Origin: Bacillus sp. M6-12
GTDB lineage: Bacteria > Bacillota > Bacilli > Bacillales > DSM-1321
Reading direction: 5' to 3'
Assembly (NCBI RefSeq): GCF_002860285.1
Contig: NZ_PGVF01000011.1
Location: 62,001 to 126,000, forward strand
Length of the DNA: 64,000 bases
Below are positions 1 to 9,400 of this stretch, piece after piece; positions within the stretch are counted from its first letter, which is position 1; every line of letters begins with the position of its first letter. The notes beneath the pieces are model-generated. The model saw only the letters and a list, made by a program, of their open reading frames with translations. It was not told the origin of the DNA and searched no databases. The position numbers were made by a program, and so were the translations under genes.

Positions 1-46
1 AATACCAAATTAAGGTAAAATAGGGAGGGGTTAGGAGGATAAAAGT

Positions 47-538
47 ATGAAGAATGAAGTAACCTGGATAGAGAAATATGAACAGTTCAATGTTTTCGTT
101 ATCAGCCTTAAAGATATCCCAGCCGATTTGTGGCTTTGTCCCATTAAAGAAGGCAAGTGGTCGATTGGCGAAATCGTAAGCCATTTTTATTATTGGGAAA
201 AATTCATTTTGGAAGAGAGGCTTCAAAAGTTTCTCAGCGGGGAGAAGGATTTTGTTAAGCCGGATGTGGAACTGATGAACCAAGCCGCTTCCGAGTTTGC
301 AAAATCAGGAGCGAGCAGGGAAACAATCATTAATTTGTTTACAGAAAGCCGTTCGCAAATTGCTGCCTTATTAACAAGCCTGCCTGCTGAAGTGCTAGAT
401 TGTGAGATAAGCTTTGGGAGCAATCCTATTACAATCAGAAAATACATAATAGGGTTTGAAGAGCATGACCAGCACCATAAACGTCAAATAGAAGAATTTT
501 TACAAGAAAAAGCAAGCGGACCGAAGCAGCTGCCATAA
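47..538 (+). CDS. DinB superfamily protein
   Basis: A 163-residue protein of the DinB/YfiT-like four-helix fold, a family of metal-binding enzymes that includes thiol (bacillithiol or mycothiol) transferases. The family's metal ligands are visible: His46 in the helix after the GKWS motif, and His140 and His144 in an HxxxH near the C-terminus. The start ATG has a GGAGGATAAAAGT ribosome binding site. The real substrate cannot be told from sequence. Many Bacillus genomes carry several such paralogues, often stress-linked. It stands alone, with the toxin promoter beginning about 70 bases after its stop. Family assignment is firm; function is not. Confidence 0.8.
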   Translation: MKNEVTWIEKYEQFNVFVISLKDIPADLWLCPIKEGKWSIGEIVSHFYYWEKFILEERLQKFLSGEKDFVKPDVELMNQAASEFAKSGASRETIINLFTESRSQIAALLTSLPAEVLDCEISFGSNPITIRKYIIGFEEHDQHHKRQIEEFLQEKASGPKQLP

Positions 539-606
539 TGCTGTCTCACATAAAGCTATTTTTTATGAACCAAATTTAGGGAAAAAGTCACTTTTTCGCA
601 ACATAA

Positions 607-645
607 GGAACACTTGTTCGTTTTTGTGGGCGGATATGATATAAT
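607..645 (+). promoter_or_regulatory. Candidate LexA (SOS) box overlapping a sigma-A promoter
   Basis: GGAACACTTGTTCG at 607-620 contains the GAAC-N4-GTTC core of the Bacillus LexA/DinR operator. It overlaps the -35 region (TTCGTT, 617-622), which stands 17 bases before a perfect TATAAT at 640-645. A repressor bound here would block polymerase. The gene read from this promoter is the 27-residue holin-like toxin. The match is by eye only. Confidence 0.6.
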
Positions 646-704
646 AGAATTGCAGAAGATTATCCCCAAGGGCGGTCGGCTACCCCGGAGAGGGGGTGAT
701 GCCT

Positions 705-788
705 ATGACAATGTTTGAAGCATTAATGGCTATGTTTTCCTTCGCGACGCTAATGATAGCCGTTTTATCCTTTCAAAACAAAAAATAG
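705..788 (+). CDS. Putative holin-like toxin (Hol_Tox family), type I toxin
   Basis: A 27-residue single-helix peptide: short N-terminal FEALMAMF segment, hydrophobic core ending in AVLSF, then a short polar/basic tail QNKK. This is the pattern of the small holin-like toxins of Firmicutes. The ribosome binding site is the GGAGAGGGGGTG run at 687-698. ATG 705 is preferred, with in-frame ATG 699 and GTG 696 possible. The transcript probably ends at the hairpin at 867-900. A hairpin just after the stop has its U-run on the opposite strand, so an antisense RNA converging on the 3' end is likely, as in type I toxin-antitoxin modules. Expected role: membrane-acting peptide, here apparently under SOS control. 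Confidence 0.65.
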   Translation: MTMFEALMAMFSFATLMIAVLSFQNKK

Positions 789-820
789 ACCTCCCTTGAC
801 TGTAAATTGAGGGAGAGGTC
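775..820 (-). terminator. Terminator of a probable antisense RNA to the toxin
   Basis: A hairpin (GACCTCCCT with AGGGAGAGGTC, one bulge, loop of about 13) is followed by a T-rich run only when read on the minus strand (TATTTTTTG). This suggests an RNA transcribed leftward that ends inside the toxin 3' end. No convincing minus-strand promoter was found upstream. Confidence 0.5.
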
Positions 821-866
821 TATTCGCCGACAATAGGCCGGTCCCCTGAGGGAACGTCTATCTGCA

Positions 867-900
867 GGCCGTAAATGCTGCAACATTTACGGCCTTTTTA
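867..900 (+). terminator. Intrinsic terminator of the toxin transcript
   Basis: Perfect 11-bp stem GGCCGTAAATG / CATTTACGGCC with a 6-base loop and a TTTTTA tail. Confidence 0.85.
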
Positions 901-967
901 TTAAGCTCCATTTATACTAAAGAATACCATAAGTTTATTAATATGTCACGGAGAGCGGGGGAAGAGT

Positions 968-1624
968 ATGGGAAAAATAGTTTCACTGCATGTTGGAAAG
1001 CCAAGACAGGAACATTATGAAACAGCAACGATTGAGACGGCATTCAAAAGACCGGCAGTTGCTGAGGCGTTTCTTACGATAAACGGTTTCAATGGGGACG
1101 AAGTAGCCAACAAAGTACATCATGGGGGACCGGACCGGGCGATTTGTTTTTATCCAATCGAGCATTACGGCTTTTGGGAAGCAAAATGGGGGAAGCAACT
1201 GCCACTTCCGGCTTTCGGTGAAAATGTTTTAGCAGAAGGAATGAAGGAAGAGGAGGTCTTTGTTGGGGACGTTTACCGGATAGGCGACGCAATCGTTGAG
1301 ATCACCCAGGGCCGCGTGCCGTGTGCAAAGATATCTCATAACAACGGAGTACCAGAGTTTTTGGATTCTGTGCTAAAAACAGGTCTTACAGGGTACTTTG
1401 GGCGGGTGCTTGCTGAAGGAACCATAAAGTCCGGGCAAACCATTCATTTGATGGATAGGAAGCAGAATAAAGTTAGCATCCTTTATGCGAACGAAATCTT
1501 GCTGCAAGGCCGGGATGGGCTTGCCGGTATTGATAAGCTTCTCGAAATGGAATATTTGGCTGCAGTGTGGCGCAAGAATCTTGAAAAGAAACGGAAAAAG
1601 CTTGTATCAATAACTGAAGCATAA
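968..1624 (+). CDS. MOSC domain protein (YiiM-like)
   Basis: A 218-residue MOSC-domain protein. MOSC domains are the sulfur-carrying C-terminal module of molybdenum cofactor sulfurases; stand-alone YiiM-type proteins act in N-hydroxylated-base detoxification or sulfur transfer with Moco. The conserved cysteine is Cys119 in GRVPC, preceded by the HHGGPDRA motif at about 51-58 and the FGENV motif. A short helical 3-alpha tail follows the MOSC core. The start has a GGGGGAAGAGT ribosome binding site. It appears monocistronic. Family certain, physiological role uncertain. Confidence 0.85.
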   Translation: MGKIVSLHVGKPRQEHYETATIETAFKRPAVAEAFLTINGFNGDEVANKVHHGGPDRAICFYPIEHYGFWEAKWGKQLPLPAFGENVLAEGMKEEEVFVGDVYRIGDAIVEITQGRVPCAKISHNNGVPEFLDSVLKTGLTGYFGRVLAEGTIKSGQTIHLMDRKQNKVSILYANEILLQGRDGLAGIDKLLEMEYLAAVWRKNLEKKRKKLVSITEA

Positions 1625-1778
1625 GGAAAAAGCCTATTAGGCCCTGCTTAATGGGTTTATTGGTTCTGTTTTTTTACAAATAGCGTTACAAACATGTCTG
1701 CATCGACAGAATTCTGCGAAAACCGCTTCTGAAGCTCCTTTTCTCTTGCAAGTTTTTTTCCTATTTTCTAAAAAAGTA

Positions 1779-1807
1779 TTGAATTCTAAGCAAGGTTCAT
1801 GTAAATT
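1779..1807 (+). promoter_or_regulatory. Promoter of the SAM-riboswitch/yitJ-metH transcript
   Basis: TTGAAT, a 17-base spacer, and TAAATT lie about 45 bases upstream of the riboswitch. A second, worse candidate (TTGAAT at 1823 with a 15-base spacer) sits closer to it. Confidence 0.5.
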
Positions 1808-1850
1808 TAATGTAATCTTTTTTTGAATTTACGGAAAATTAAATAAAAAT

Positions 1851-1988
1851 CTTATCGAGAGAGGTGGAGGGACTGGCCCTTTGAAGCCTCAGCAACCGGC
1901 GTAAGCCAAGGTGCTAATTCCAGCAAGCATTGCTTGATAGATGAGGGTATACATAACGAAGGCCTTCATCTATATGAAGGCCTTTTTT
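1851..1988 (+). promoter_or_regulatory. SAM-I (S-box) riboswitch with terminator
   Basis: The canonical S-box elements appear in order: CTTATCGAGAGAGGTGGAGG, the ACTGGCCCT-GAAGCC core, CAGCAACCGG, AAGGTGCTAATTCC, AGCAAGC and the closing GATAGATGAGG. A strong terminator (AAGGCCTTCAT hairpin, T7, 1959-1988) follows. With S-adenosylmethionine bound, transcription should stop here; when SAM is scarce it reads through into yitJ-metH, whose methionine-forming role fits. The distance from terminator to first start codon is about 580 bases because repeats fill it. Confidence 0.95.
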
Positions 1989-2034
1989 ATGGCTATGTTA
2001 AGGGTTCATTGTTGATATTGGCACTATGTTGATT

Positions 2035-2205
2035 TCTGGCTGCAGCGCCCAGCCACGACGCACAGGAGGTGCTAGTGCCGCCGTTTCCACAGGACAAGGA
2101 ATGCTTCGGCATCGATACATCGCACGAAACAAAGCTCAGCTTTGTGAGGACGTGGCGACTTTAGCCGTTCTTCCTCTGACCAGGGCGCTCTCGCTTTTCT
2201 TTTTT
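2035..2205 (+). repeat. Dispersed Bacillus repeat, family A, copy 1
   Basis: Starts TCTGGCTGCAGCGCCCAGCC and ends CCAGGGCGCTCTCGCTTTTC, the usual ends of a GC-richer intergenic element found across Bacillaceae. The inner part (about 2099-2155, with CTTCGGCATCGATACATC and the small hairpin AAAGCTCAGCTTT) recurs in copy 2 at 2455-2509. It has no believable gene; an 81-codon open frame through it is chance. Confidence 0.7.
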
Positions 2206-2366
2206 GGAGCGGAAGGCGAGAGACTCCTCGGAAATGCTCCCATTTCCCTCGTGCGGAGTTTTTTCAAGTAGCCAATTCAATGTCCTGCGGGAGATGCGGA
2301 CCAAGGGAGACCCAGCAGCCGGTATGCCGAGGAGGCTTTTGAACCGCCACTAGAGCGGAAATCAAC
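2206..2366 (+). repeat. Dispersed Bacillus repeat, family B, copy 1
   Basis: Begins GGAGCGGAAGGCGAGAGACTCC and ends AGCGGAAATCAAC, with inner GCGGGAGATGCGGAC and GAGGAGGC blocks. Further copies lie at about 7995-8060 (shortened) and 56159-56264. It directly abuts family A copy 1. Confidence 0.7.
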
Positions 2367-2422
2367 ATGCAAGTGTACAGAGCTTTAAGCATAGAAAGTA
2401 TATTTTAAAAAAAGTACAGATG

Positions 2423-2550
2423 TCTGGCTGCAGCGTCGACGCACAGGATAAAGAACGCTTCGGCATCGATACATCTCGCGAAACAAAGCCTCAGCTTTGT
2501 AAGGATGTGCTGGTGTCGACGTTCGTTGTGCCAGGGCGCTTGTACTTTTC
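2423..2550 (+). repeat. Dispersed Bacillus repeat, family A, copy 2
   Basis: TCTGGCTGCAGCG to CAGGGCGCTTGTACTTTTC, shorter than copy 1 but sharing its ends and inner hairpin. It stops five bases before the yitJ ribosome binding site, so the element forms the immediate 5' untranslated region. Confidence 0.7.
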
Positions 2551-2567
2551 ATAGAGGAGGACTAAAA

Positions 2568-4415
2568 GTGGATTTTAGACATGAATTGCAAAAAAGAATA
2601 TTGATAGGTGAAGGAGCTATGGGTACACTCCTTTATATAAATGGAATTGATCAATGCTATGAAGAACTGAATATTCTTGAACCAGAACGGATTGAAAACA
2701 TTCACGCCACCTATGTAGAGGCAGGGGCAGATATTTTACAATCAAATACATATGGAGCTAACTATATCAAGCTAAAAAGATATGGGCTTGAGGACCAGGT
2801 TAGCAAGATTAACCGAAAAGGAATCGAGATCGCCAGAAAGGCGGCAGGAAAGGATGCATTTGTATTCGGGACGATTGGAGCATCTAGAAGTTTCCGTAAA
2901 TCGGACCTGAATCTTGAAGAGATAAAAAGAAGTTTTCGGGAACAGCTGTATAGTTTGTTAATGGCCCAGCCTGACGGAATCATTCTGGAAACATATTATG
3001 ACCTCGAAGAAATCGAAACCGTGCTGGAAATAGCCAGGAATGAGACGCAGCTTCCGATCATTGCTAATGTATCATTGCATGAAATCGGCTATTTGCAAAA
3101 TGGTGTCCATTTAAGCGAAGCACTCGGACGGCTGGAAGCAATTGGTGCTGATGTGGTTGGAGTGAACTGCCGGCTTGGCCCGTACCATATGATCCGCGCG
3201 CTTGAGGAGGTTCCGCTGCCGGCTCAAGCACACCTCGCTGTCTATCCGAATGCAAGCTTGCCGGACTTTGAGGATGGGCGGCTGGTTTATGCCGCTGTGC
3301 CGGAATACTTTGAAACCAGCGCCCTTGAATTAAGGAAGCAGGGCGCGCGGGTCATCGGCGGCTGCTGTGGTACAACACCAATGCATATTGAAGCAATTAA
3401 AAGGGCAATCGGATCACTAAAACCGGTTATGGAAAAAACGGTCAAACGAAGAAAAATTGAAATCAACGATACTGGGAGAAAAGATACCACGGTTGCTATA
3501 GCCGAAAAAGCGAAGCGCGAAAGAACGATTTTAATAGAATTGGATCCGCCAAAGAAGCTGGGAATTGAAGATTTTATGGCAGGTGTCGATGCCCTCTATG
3601 AGGCTGGTGCGGATTCAATTACGCTGGCAGATAATTCACTTGCAACTCCGAGAATCAGCAATGGCGCTCTCGGGATGCTGATCAAAAATAATACTGGCCA
3701 CAATCCGCTAATACATCTAACTTGCCGTGACCGGAATCTGATCGGACTGCAGTCACATTTAATGGGACTCGATACGGTAGGTTTAAATGAAATTCTCGTT
3801 GTTACCGGTGATCCTTCAAAAATCGGGGATTTCCCTGGAGCTACTTCCGTATATGATTTGTCTTCCTTTGATTTAATTTCACTAATAAAGCAGTTTAATG
3901 ACGGCCTATCATATTCCGGACAGCCTTTAGGCCAGAAGACGAATTTTAGAATTGCCGCCGCTTTTAACCCAAATGTCCGCTATCTCGCCAAAGCGGTTGA
4001 ACGGATGGAAAAAAAGATTAAATGCGGTGCGCAGTCATTCCTTACTCAGCCGATCTATTCAGAGAGCCAAATTGAAGAAGTCTATCAGGCTACAAGACAT
4101 TTAGAAACCCCAATATTCCTTGGGATCATGCCGCTTACAAGCAGCAGAAACGCGGAATATCTGCATAACGAAGTACCAGGTATAAAGCTGTCGGATCCAG
4201 TCAGAAAAGCTATGGCTGCAGCTGCTAATGATCCAGTCAAAGCACGGGCAGAAGGCATGGCAATCGCGAAAAGCCTGGCGGAAGCAGCCGCTGACCGGTT
4301 TAACGGTCTGTATTTCATTACCCCATTCTTGAGGTACGATATGACCGCCGAACTGACAAAGCATATTCGTACAATTGACAGTAAACGATTAGTAGAGGTG
4401 GCAGCATATGAGTAA
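2568..4415 (+). CDS. yitJ: Bifunctional homocysteine S-methyltransferase / 5,10-methylenetetrahydrofolate reductase
   Basis: A 615-residue cytosolic enzyme with two modules. The N-terminal homocysteine methyltransferase barrel carries the zinc cysteines Cys201 (GVNC) and Cys266/Cys267 (GGCCGT). The C-terminal half, from about residue 325, is an FAD-dependent methylenetetrahydrofolate reductase (ELDPPK, then VTGDP motifs). It supplies methyl-tetrahydrofolate to the next gene, metH. GTG 2568 is chosen because a GAGGAGG site lies 8 bases upstream. The frame stays open upstream to 2505, but those 21 codons run through the family A repeat and are not coding. The stop overlaps metH by 8 bases, so the two are translationally coupled. 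Regulation is by the upstream SAM riboswitch. Confidence 0.93.
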   Translation: MDFRHELQKRILIGEGAMGTLLYINGIDQCYEELNILEPERIENIHATYVEAGADILQSNTYGANYIKLKRYGLEDQVSKINRKGIEIARKAAGKDAFVFGTIGASRSFRKSDLNLEEIKRSFREQLYSLLMAQPDGIILETYYDLEEIETVLEIARNETQLPIIANVSLHEIGYLQNGVHLSEALGRLEAIGADVVGVNCRLGPYHMIRALEEVPLPAQAHLAVYPNASLPDFEDGRLVYAAVPEYFETSALELRKQGARVIGGCCGTTPMHIEAIKRAIGSLKPVMEKTVKRRKIEINDTGRKDTTVAIAEKAKRERTILIELDPPKKLGIEDFMAGVDALYEAGADSITLADNSLATPRISNGALGMLIKNNTGHNPLIHLTCRDRNLIGLQSHLMGLDTVGLNEILVVTGDPSKIGDFPGATSVYDLSSFDLISLIKQFNDGLSYSGQPLGQKTNFRIAAAFNPNVRYLAKAVERMEKKIKCGAQSFLTQPIYSESQIEEVYQATRHLETPIFLGIMPLTSSRNAEYLHNEVPGIKLSDPVRKAMAAAANDPVKARAEGMAIAKSLAEAAADRFNGLYFITPFLRYDMTAELTKHIRTIDSKRLVEVAAYE

Positions 4416-7400
4416 TGTAGCAGTGGAAGTTCAAATAAACAATACAGCCAAAGATCAATTACGTAATAATTCACTAGAGAGTCAGCTTGGTAAAAAAATA
4501 TTGCTTCTTGATGGAGCGATGGGAACGATGATTCAGCAGGCTAACCTGACTGCGGCTGATTTTGGCGGCGAGGAATACGAGGGCTGCAATGAATACCTGT
4601 CCTTGACCAAACCAGAAACGATAATAAACATTCATGAGGCTTATCTGGAAGCAGGAGCAGATATCATCGAAACCAATACGTTCGGAGCTGCTGCTATCGT
4701 CCTCGATGAATACAGACTTGGTTCGCTTGCATATGAAATAAACCTGACATCGGCACAGCTTGCAAAAAAGGCAGCAGAAAAATACTCGACCCCTGAGTGG
4801 CCGAGATATGTGGCCGGAGCAATGGGCCCTACAACAAAGACCCTTACGGTAACCGGGGGAACCACATTTGATAAACTGGCTGAAGATTACGCAGAGCAGG
4901 CTAGAGGACTGATCAATGGAGGGGCCGACCTGCTGTTAGTGGAGACATGCCAGGATACACTTAACGTAAAAGCAGCTTTCACAGGCATTCAAAGAGCTTT
5001 TGAAGCAACGGGCGTTGTGCTTCCAATCATGATTTCCGGAACGATCGAACCAATGGGCACGACACTTGCCGGCCAATCTATTGAAGCTTTCTACCTTTCC
5101 TGCGAGCATATGAAGCCGATCGCAGTCGGCCTAAATTGTGCCACCGGACCGGAATTTATGACCGATCATCTTCGGAGCCTTTCAGAAATAGCAGGAAGCG
5201 CAATAAGCTGCTACCCAAATGCAGGTTTGCCTGATGAAGAAGGGCATTATCATGAATCTCCTGTTTCTTTAGCGGGAAAGATTAAGCAATTTGCCGAAAA
5301 AGGATGGGTCAACATTGTCGGCGGGTGCTGCGGCACTACGCCGGATCACATCCGTGAGCTGAAAAAAGAGCTGGAAGGGGTCTCTCCAAGAAGCCTGCCT
5401 GAAGCTTCTCATCCCCATGCTGTCTCAGGAATTGAACCGCTGATTTATGATGATAGCATGAGACCGCTATTTGTAGGGGAGCGGACAAATGTAATCGGTT
5501 CTAAAAAATTCAAGGAACTGATCCGGGAAAAAAAGTATGAACAAGCAGCCGAAATTGCCAGGGCCCAAGTGAAGAAGGGAGCACATGTCATTGATATTTG
5601 CCTGGCCGACCCAGATGGAGATGAGCTGGGAGATATGGGCATATTCGTCCAGGAGGCAGTAAAAAAAGTAAAAGTGCCTCTGGTCATTGACTCCACTGAT
5701 GAAGCAGTAATTGAAGCAGCCCTGAAGAACTCCCAGGGTAAAGCGATCATCAATTCAATCAATCTTGAAGATGGGGAAGAACGTTTTGAAGCTGTTACCC
5801 CGCTGCTTCACCGCTATGGCGGGGCGCTGGTAGTCGGAACTATCGATGAACAGGGAATGGCCGTGACTGCTGAAAGAAAGCTTGAAGTGGCTGAAAGATC
5901 ATATGAGCTGCTTGTTAATAAATATGGCGTAAATCCTAAAGACATCATCTTTGACCCGCTAGTTTTCCCAGTCGGAACAGGTGATGAACAATACATAGGA
6001 GCAGCTGAAGAAACGGTCAAAGGAATCAGGCTTATAAAGGAAGCACTGCCTGAAACATTGGCAATACTTGGTGTCAGCAATGTCTCATTCGGCCTCCCGC
6101 CAAGGGGCAGGGAAATACTGAATGCCGTTTTTCTATACCATTGCACAAAGGCCGGACTGGACTATGCAATCGTCAATACAGAAAAGCTGGAGCGTTTTGC
6201 GTTAATTCCAGAGAATGAAATCAGGCTTGCCGAGAATTTGCTTTTTAAAACCTCACAGGAAACATTACAGGTATTTACCGAATATTATCGGGACAAAAAG
6301 CCAGTAAAGAAAGCCGAAGGAAAAAAACTGCCGCTTGATGAAAGGCTGGGTCAATACATTATCGAAGGCACAAAAGAGGGATTGACCGAAGACCTTGAAG
6401 AATCGCTGCAAAAAGGCAACAAGCCTCTCGATATCATCAACGGGCCTTTAATGGCGGGAATGGCTGAGGTCGGCAGGCTGTTCAACGATAACCAGCTTAT
6501 CGTAGCTGAGGTGCTTCAAAGCGCGGAAGCCATGAAGGCCGCCGTTTCTTACTTGGAACCTCGAATGGAAAAGGGCGAAGCAGGCTCTAAAAAAGGGAAA
6601 ATTCTGCTTGCAACGGTCAAAGGAGATGTGCATGACATCGGTAAAAATCTTGTTGATATCATCCTTTCCAACAACGGTTTTGATGTAGTAGATCTAGGGA
6701 TCAAAGTGGCGCCAAACCAAATCATTGAAGCGGTCCGTACGCACAACCCAACGGCTATCGGCTTATCTGGCTTGCTTGTCAAATCAGCTCAGCAAATGGT
6801 AACGACAGCCCAGGATTTAAAACAGGCCAATATTGATCTGCCAATCCTCGTAGGGGGAGCTGCATTGTCAAGAAAGTTTACAGACTTCAAAATTGCCCCA
6901 GAATATGGGGGTTCTGTTTTATATGCAAAGGATGCTATGGATGGGCTCAATGTCACAAATATCCTTCATGATGAGGAAAAACGTGATATCCATCTGCAAG
7001 AGCTCGAAGAACGGAGAAAAACTCGAAGTGCACAAATTGCCACCCTCGAATTGCCGAAAAAAGTGGCTGTCGCAACAAAGAGTGCTGTCATTCCTCAAGC
7101 TGTCGTTCCTGTACCGGCAGATATAAAGCGGCATGTTCTTAAAAATTACCCGCTAAGCGTTGTTGAACCATATATCAACAAACAAATGCTGATCGGCCAT
7201 CATCTTGGGCTTAAAGGCAAGTTTGAAGAGCTGTTGAAAAATGGGGATGAAAAAGCCGAAGCTCTTAATCATTTGACGAACGAACTGATAGCTTTTCTGC
7301 ACAAGGATGAAGAACACTCAATTGGGGGAGTATATCAATTTTTCCCTGCTCAGAGTGATGGAAACAAGGTTAATATTTATAACCCTGAAAATACGGCAGA

Positions 7401-7902
7401 AATTTTGGAAACCTTTGATTTCCCTCGTCAGGATAATGAACCGCATCTTTGTCTGGCCGATTATGTAAAATCAATAGATTCAGGTATAATGGACTATGTA
7501 GGCCTGTTTGTTGTCACAGCTGGAAAAGGCATCCGCAAGCACTCCGAGCGTTTTAAAAACGAAGGTGACTTCCTGAAAAGCCATGCCATCCAGGCTCTTG
7601 CCCTTGAAACTGCAGAGGGGTTCGCTGAACGGATGCACCATCTCATGAGGGATGCATGGGGCATCTCTGATCCAATTGATATGACAATGAAGGAAAGATT
7701 CTCAGCGAAATATACTGGACAGCGATATTCATTTGGATACCCGGCCTGTCCGGAGCTGGAAGACCAGGCGAAAATCTTCAGGCTTCTGTATCCGGAAGAA
7801 CTGGGAATCAGGTTAACAGAAGGCTATATGATGGAACCTGAAGCTTCTGTATCAGCCATCGTCTTTTCCCATCCTGAGGCAAGGTATTTTAATGTGCTGT
7901 AA
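4408..7902 (+). CDS. metH: Cobalamin-dependent methionine synthase
   Basis: A full-length 1164-residue MetH. Domains in order: homocysteine-binding barrel with zinc ligands Cys244, Cys307 and Cys308; pterin-binding barrel from about 350 ([12 protein letters not shown]); cap and B12-binding Rossmann domain with the axial ligand His742 in DVHDIG; and the C-terminal AdoMet reactivation domain with Arg1106 in the RxxxGYP motif. It transfers methyl from methyl-tetrahydrofolate to homocysteine through methylcobalamin. The start codon lies inside the end of yitJ. No cobalamin riboswitch is seen; control appears to come only from the SAM riboswitch. No clear terminator follows; a shortened repeat does. 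Confidence 0.96.
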   Translation: MSNVAVEVQINNTAKDQLRNNSLESQLGKKILLLDGAMGTMIQQANLTAADFGGEEYEGCNEYLSLTKPETIINIHEAYLEAGADIIETNTFGAAAIVLDEYRLGSLAYEINLTSAQLAKKAAEKYSTPEWPRYVAGAMGPTTKTLTVTGGTTFDKLAEDYAEQARGLINGGADLLLVETCQDTLNVKAAFTGIQRAFEATGVVLPIMISGTIEPMGTTLAGQSIEAFYLSCEHMKPIAVGLNCATGPEFMTDHLRSLSEIAGSAISCYPNAGLPDEEGHYHESPVSLAGKIKQFAEKGWVNIVGGCCGTTPDHIRELKKELEGVSPRSLPEASHPHAVSGIEPLIYDDSMRPLFVGERTNVIGSKKFKELIREKKYEQAAEIARAQVKKGAHVIDICLADPDGDELGDMGIFVQEAVKKVKVPLVIDSTDEAVIEAALKNSQGKAIINSINLEDGEERFEAVTPLLHRYGGALVVGTIDEQGMAVTAERKLEVAERSYELLVNKYGVNPKDIIFDPLVFPVGTGDEQYIGAAEETVKGIRLIKEALPETLAILGVSNVSFGLPPRGREILNAVFLYHCTKAGLDYAIVNTEKLERFALIPENEIRLAENLLFKTSQETLQVFTEYYRDKKPVKKAEGKKLPLDERLGQYIIEGTKEGLTEDLEESLQKGNKPLDIINGPLMAGMAEVGRLFNDNQLIVAEVLQSAEAMKAAVSYLEPRMEKGEAGSKKGKILLATVKGDVHDIGKNLVDIILSNNGFDVVDLGIKVAPNQIIEAVRTHNPTAIGLSGLLVKSAQQMVTTAQDLKQANIDLPILVGGAALSRKFTDFKIAPEYGGSVLYAKDAMDGLNVTNILHDEEKRDIHLQELEERRKTRSAQIATLELPKKVAVATKSAVIPQAVVPVPADIKRHVLKNYPLSVVEPYINKQMLIGHHLGLKGKFEELLKNGDEKAEALNHLTNELIAFLHKDEEHSIGGVYQFFPAQSDGNKVNIYNPENTAEILETFDFPRQDNEPHLCLADYVKSIDSGIMDYVGLFVVTAGKGIRKHSERFKNEGDFLKSHAIQALALETAEGFAERMHHLMRDAWGISDPIDMTMKERFSAKYTGQRYSFGYPACPELEDQAKIFRLLYPEELGIRLTEGYMMEPEASVSAIVFSHPEARYFNVL

Positions 7903-7994
7903 ATAAGTGTGAAAAATTACCAGATGACTTAAAATACAAAACATGCAGGATTATTAGGAAAATCAATATGACAATAAAGCTTGGCATTTCCTTC

Positions 7995-8060
7995 GAGCGG
8001 ACCAAGGGAGTCCCGCAAGCGGTAACGAGGGCTCCCTAAACGCCGATATAGCGGAAATTA
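7995..8060 (+). repeat. Family B repeat, shortened copy 2
   Basis: GAGCGGACCAAGGGAGTCCC, AACGAGGGCTCCC and TAGCGGAAATTAGCA match the second half of family B copy 1 at lower identity. It looks like an old, decayed copy in the metH 3' region. Confidence 0.5.
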
Positions 8061-8181
8061 GCAGGCAAGTTTAACAGAGCAATAAATTAAATAAAAGAAA
8101 CTTATAAATTCATTTAGCTTTGGAAACTTAAAATCAATGAATATTGATTCATCAATTAACAACCACTATGAGGGGTGTTTC

Positions 8182-8376
8182 ATGAAGTTTGCGATTGCTT
8201 TAGTAGTAATTATAATGTTAGTAGCAGTTGTATTAACACTGTCAGTAGCTGGGAAAAGCGACAGTGATTATAGAAACTCTACAAAAAAGAATATCAAGAA
8301 CTTATCTATTATTTATGCTGTAGTTATTATCCTCTCTTTATTTGCCGTTGGTGTATATTTTAAGTCGTTTTATTAG
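8182..8376 (+). CDS. Small two-helix membrane protein
   Basis: A 64-residue protein made of two transmembrane segments (about 3-25 and 42-60) joined by a polar, basic loop with GKSDSDYRNSTKKN. ATG 8182 is chosen over an in-frame ATG 45 bases upstream because GAGGGGTG stands just before it. I do not recognise a function. Similar short two-helix proteins occur in many Bacillus genomes, some carrying inherited names tied to bacillithiol synthesis that I would not trust. No partner gene is obvious, although cdaS follows in the same direction about 215 bases later. Confidence 0.65.
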   Translation: MKFAIALVVIIMLVAVVLTLSVAGKSDSDYRNSTKKNIKNLSIIYAVVIILSLFAVGVYFKSFY

Positions 8377-8591
8377 ATTAATGTTCTTTAAAAATATGCT
8401 GGACTGCTATTAATAGTTGTTTAAAAAAGTTTAACACCTAATTGGTAAAACCAATTAATAACAGTAAAGCCAGGTTGTTCTTTCTAAATCTAGTCTATAA
8501 AAGACCGGTGTACCGATTAAAATCGCGAGTTAAGGTGTAATCTAATCTTAAGGATTAAAAACCGGCAGAACTAGAGTAAGGGTGAAAATAC

Positions 8592-9206
8592 ATGCATATT
8601 AATCATAATCATGAACTGCAGGCTGTATTCAAGGAAGAAGTTACACCGCTGCTTGAAGGGATCACGAAGATGTCTATGGGCTTGTCAGAACACTTGCAGA
8701 CGGATGACTGCTGCATGCTTACGGAATTTGAGAAACTGTCACAGTCCATTTCAACTGCTCAGAGCTTGGCCTCTTCATTTTATTTAAAGTCATACCTATC
8801 CCCCTATACTAAGAAGGGAAGCAGCATTGCTGGCGCCGCTGGAGTTCTGGCGGGCAAGCGCCAAGGCGGACTCATCGTTATTGAAAGAGAAGAATCTCTG
8901 GACCCTTTTCTGCAGAATGGAGTTCCTGTAGCCGCAGAAACGACACAGCCTTTGCTGGAAACTATCTTTTTCCCTGGTAGCCCCCTGCATGACGGAGCTG
9001 TTGTAATTCGTGGTGAAATAATCGTTTCGGCAGCCAATATTCTTCCGTTATCCAAACAAGTTTCGGCGGGCAGAAAGATTGGGACCCGCCATAGAGCAGC
9101 GATGGGAATTACGGAACTTACAGATGCGGTAGCGATTGTAGTTTCTGAGGAAACTGGAAGGGTTTCCTTCGCTTCCCGCGGCGCACTTCATGCAATTACC
9201 ATGTAG
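8592..9206 (+). CDS. cdaS: Sporulation-type diadenylate cyclase CdaS
   Basis: A 204-residue soluble diadenylate cyclase, which condenses two ATP into c-di-AMP. The C-terminal DAC domain shows the catalytic DGA (Asp134, in LHDGAVVIRG) and the GTRHRAA motif (164-170). In place of the membrane helices of CdaA it has an N-terminal helical pair (about 1-60), as in CdaS/YojJ, where this region is autoinhibitory. The length matches CdaS (about 207). CdaS of B. subtilis is made in the forespore and aids germination. I could not find a clear sigma-G promoter; a TTGTTC / TATAAA pair at 8475-8501 has only a 15-base spacer. Confidence 0.9.
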   Translation: MHINHNHELQAVFKEEVTPLLEGITKMSMGLSEHLQTDDCCMLTEFEKLSQSISTAQSLASSFYLKSYLSPYTKKGSSIAGAAGVLAGKRQGGLIVIEREESLDPFLQNGVPVAAETTQPLLETIFFPGSPLHDGAVVIRGEIIVSAANILPLSKQVSAGRKIGTRHRAAMGITELTDAVAIVVSEETGRVSFASRGALHAITM

Positions 9207-9250
9207 CTGTTTTTTAGAACAAAATACTAAATTGAAAAATGGCTGATTAT

Positions 9251-9281
9251 CCTCTCTGTGATGCTTCGGAGAGGTTTTTTT
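9251..9281 (+). terminator. Terminator after cdaS
   Basis: CCTCTC / GAGAGG hairpin followed by T7. Confidence 0.8.
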
Positions 9282-9347
9282 ATGTTGTTATTCAAGGCTA
9301 ACGGTTTAAAAATGATATAGGCTGGCGGAAGCTTAGTCGATATGGGT

Positions 9348-9375
9348 TTGTCAAGCGCGGTTTCTGGTTTATAAT
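9348..9375 (+). promoter_or_regulatory. Sigma-A promoter of mnmH
   Basis: TTGTCA, a 16-base spacer and TATAAT, about 25 bases before the mnmH start region. Confidence 0.7.
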
Positions 9376-9400
9376 AGAGAGTGATATAAGGAAAGGGGCA

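Noticed and set aside
2026..2271. 81-codon plus-strand open frame
   Set aside because: It lies entirely in the family A and B repeats, has no usable ribosome binding site, and its composition follows the repeat. Treated as chance.
4085..4474. 129-codon minus-strand open frame opposite yitJ and metH
   Set aside because: Antisense to two well-defined genes, no ribosome binding site and no family features; a shadow frame.
4408..7902. Search for a cobalamin riboswitch serving metH
   Set aside because: No B12-box-like sequence is seen; metH is coupled to yitJ and the SAM riboswitch.
8439..8457. Palindrome TAATTGGT-ACCAATTA between the small membrane gene and cdaS
   Set aside because: Perfect but has no U-run, so not a terminator; could be an operator, yet nothing else supports it.
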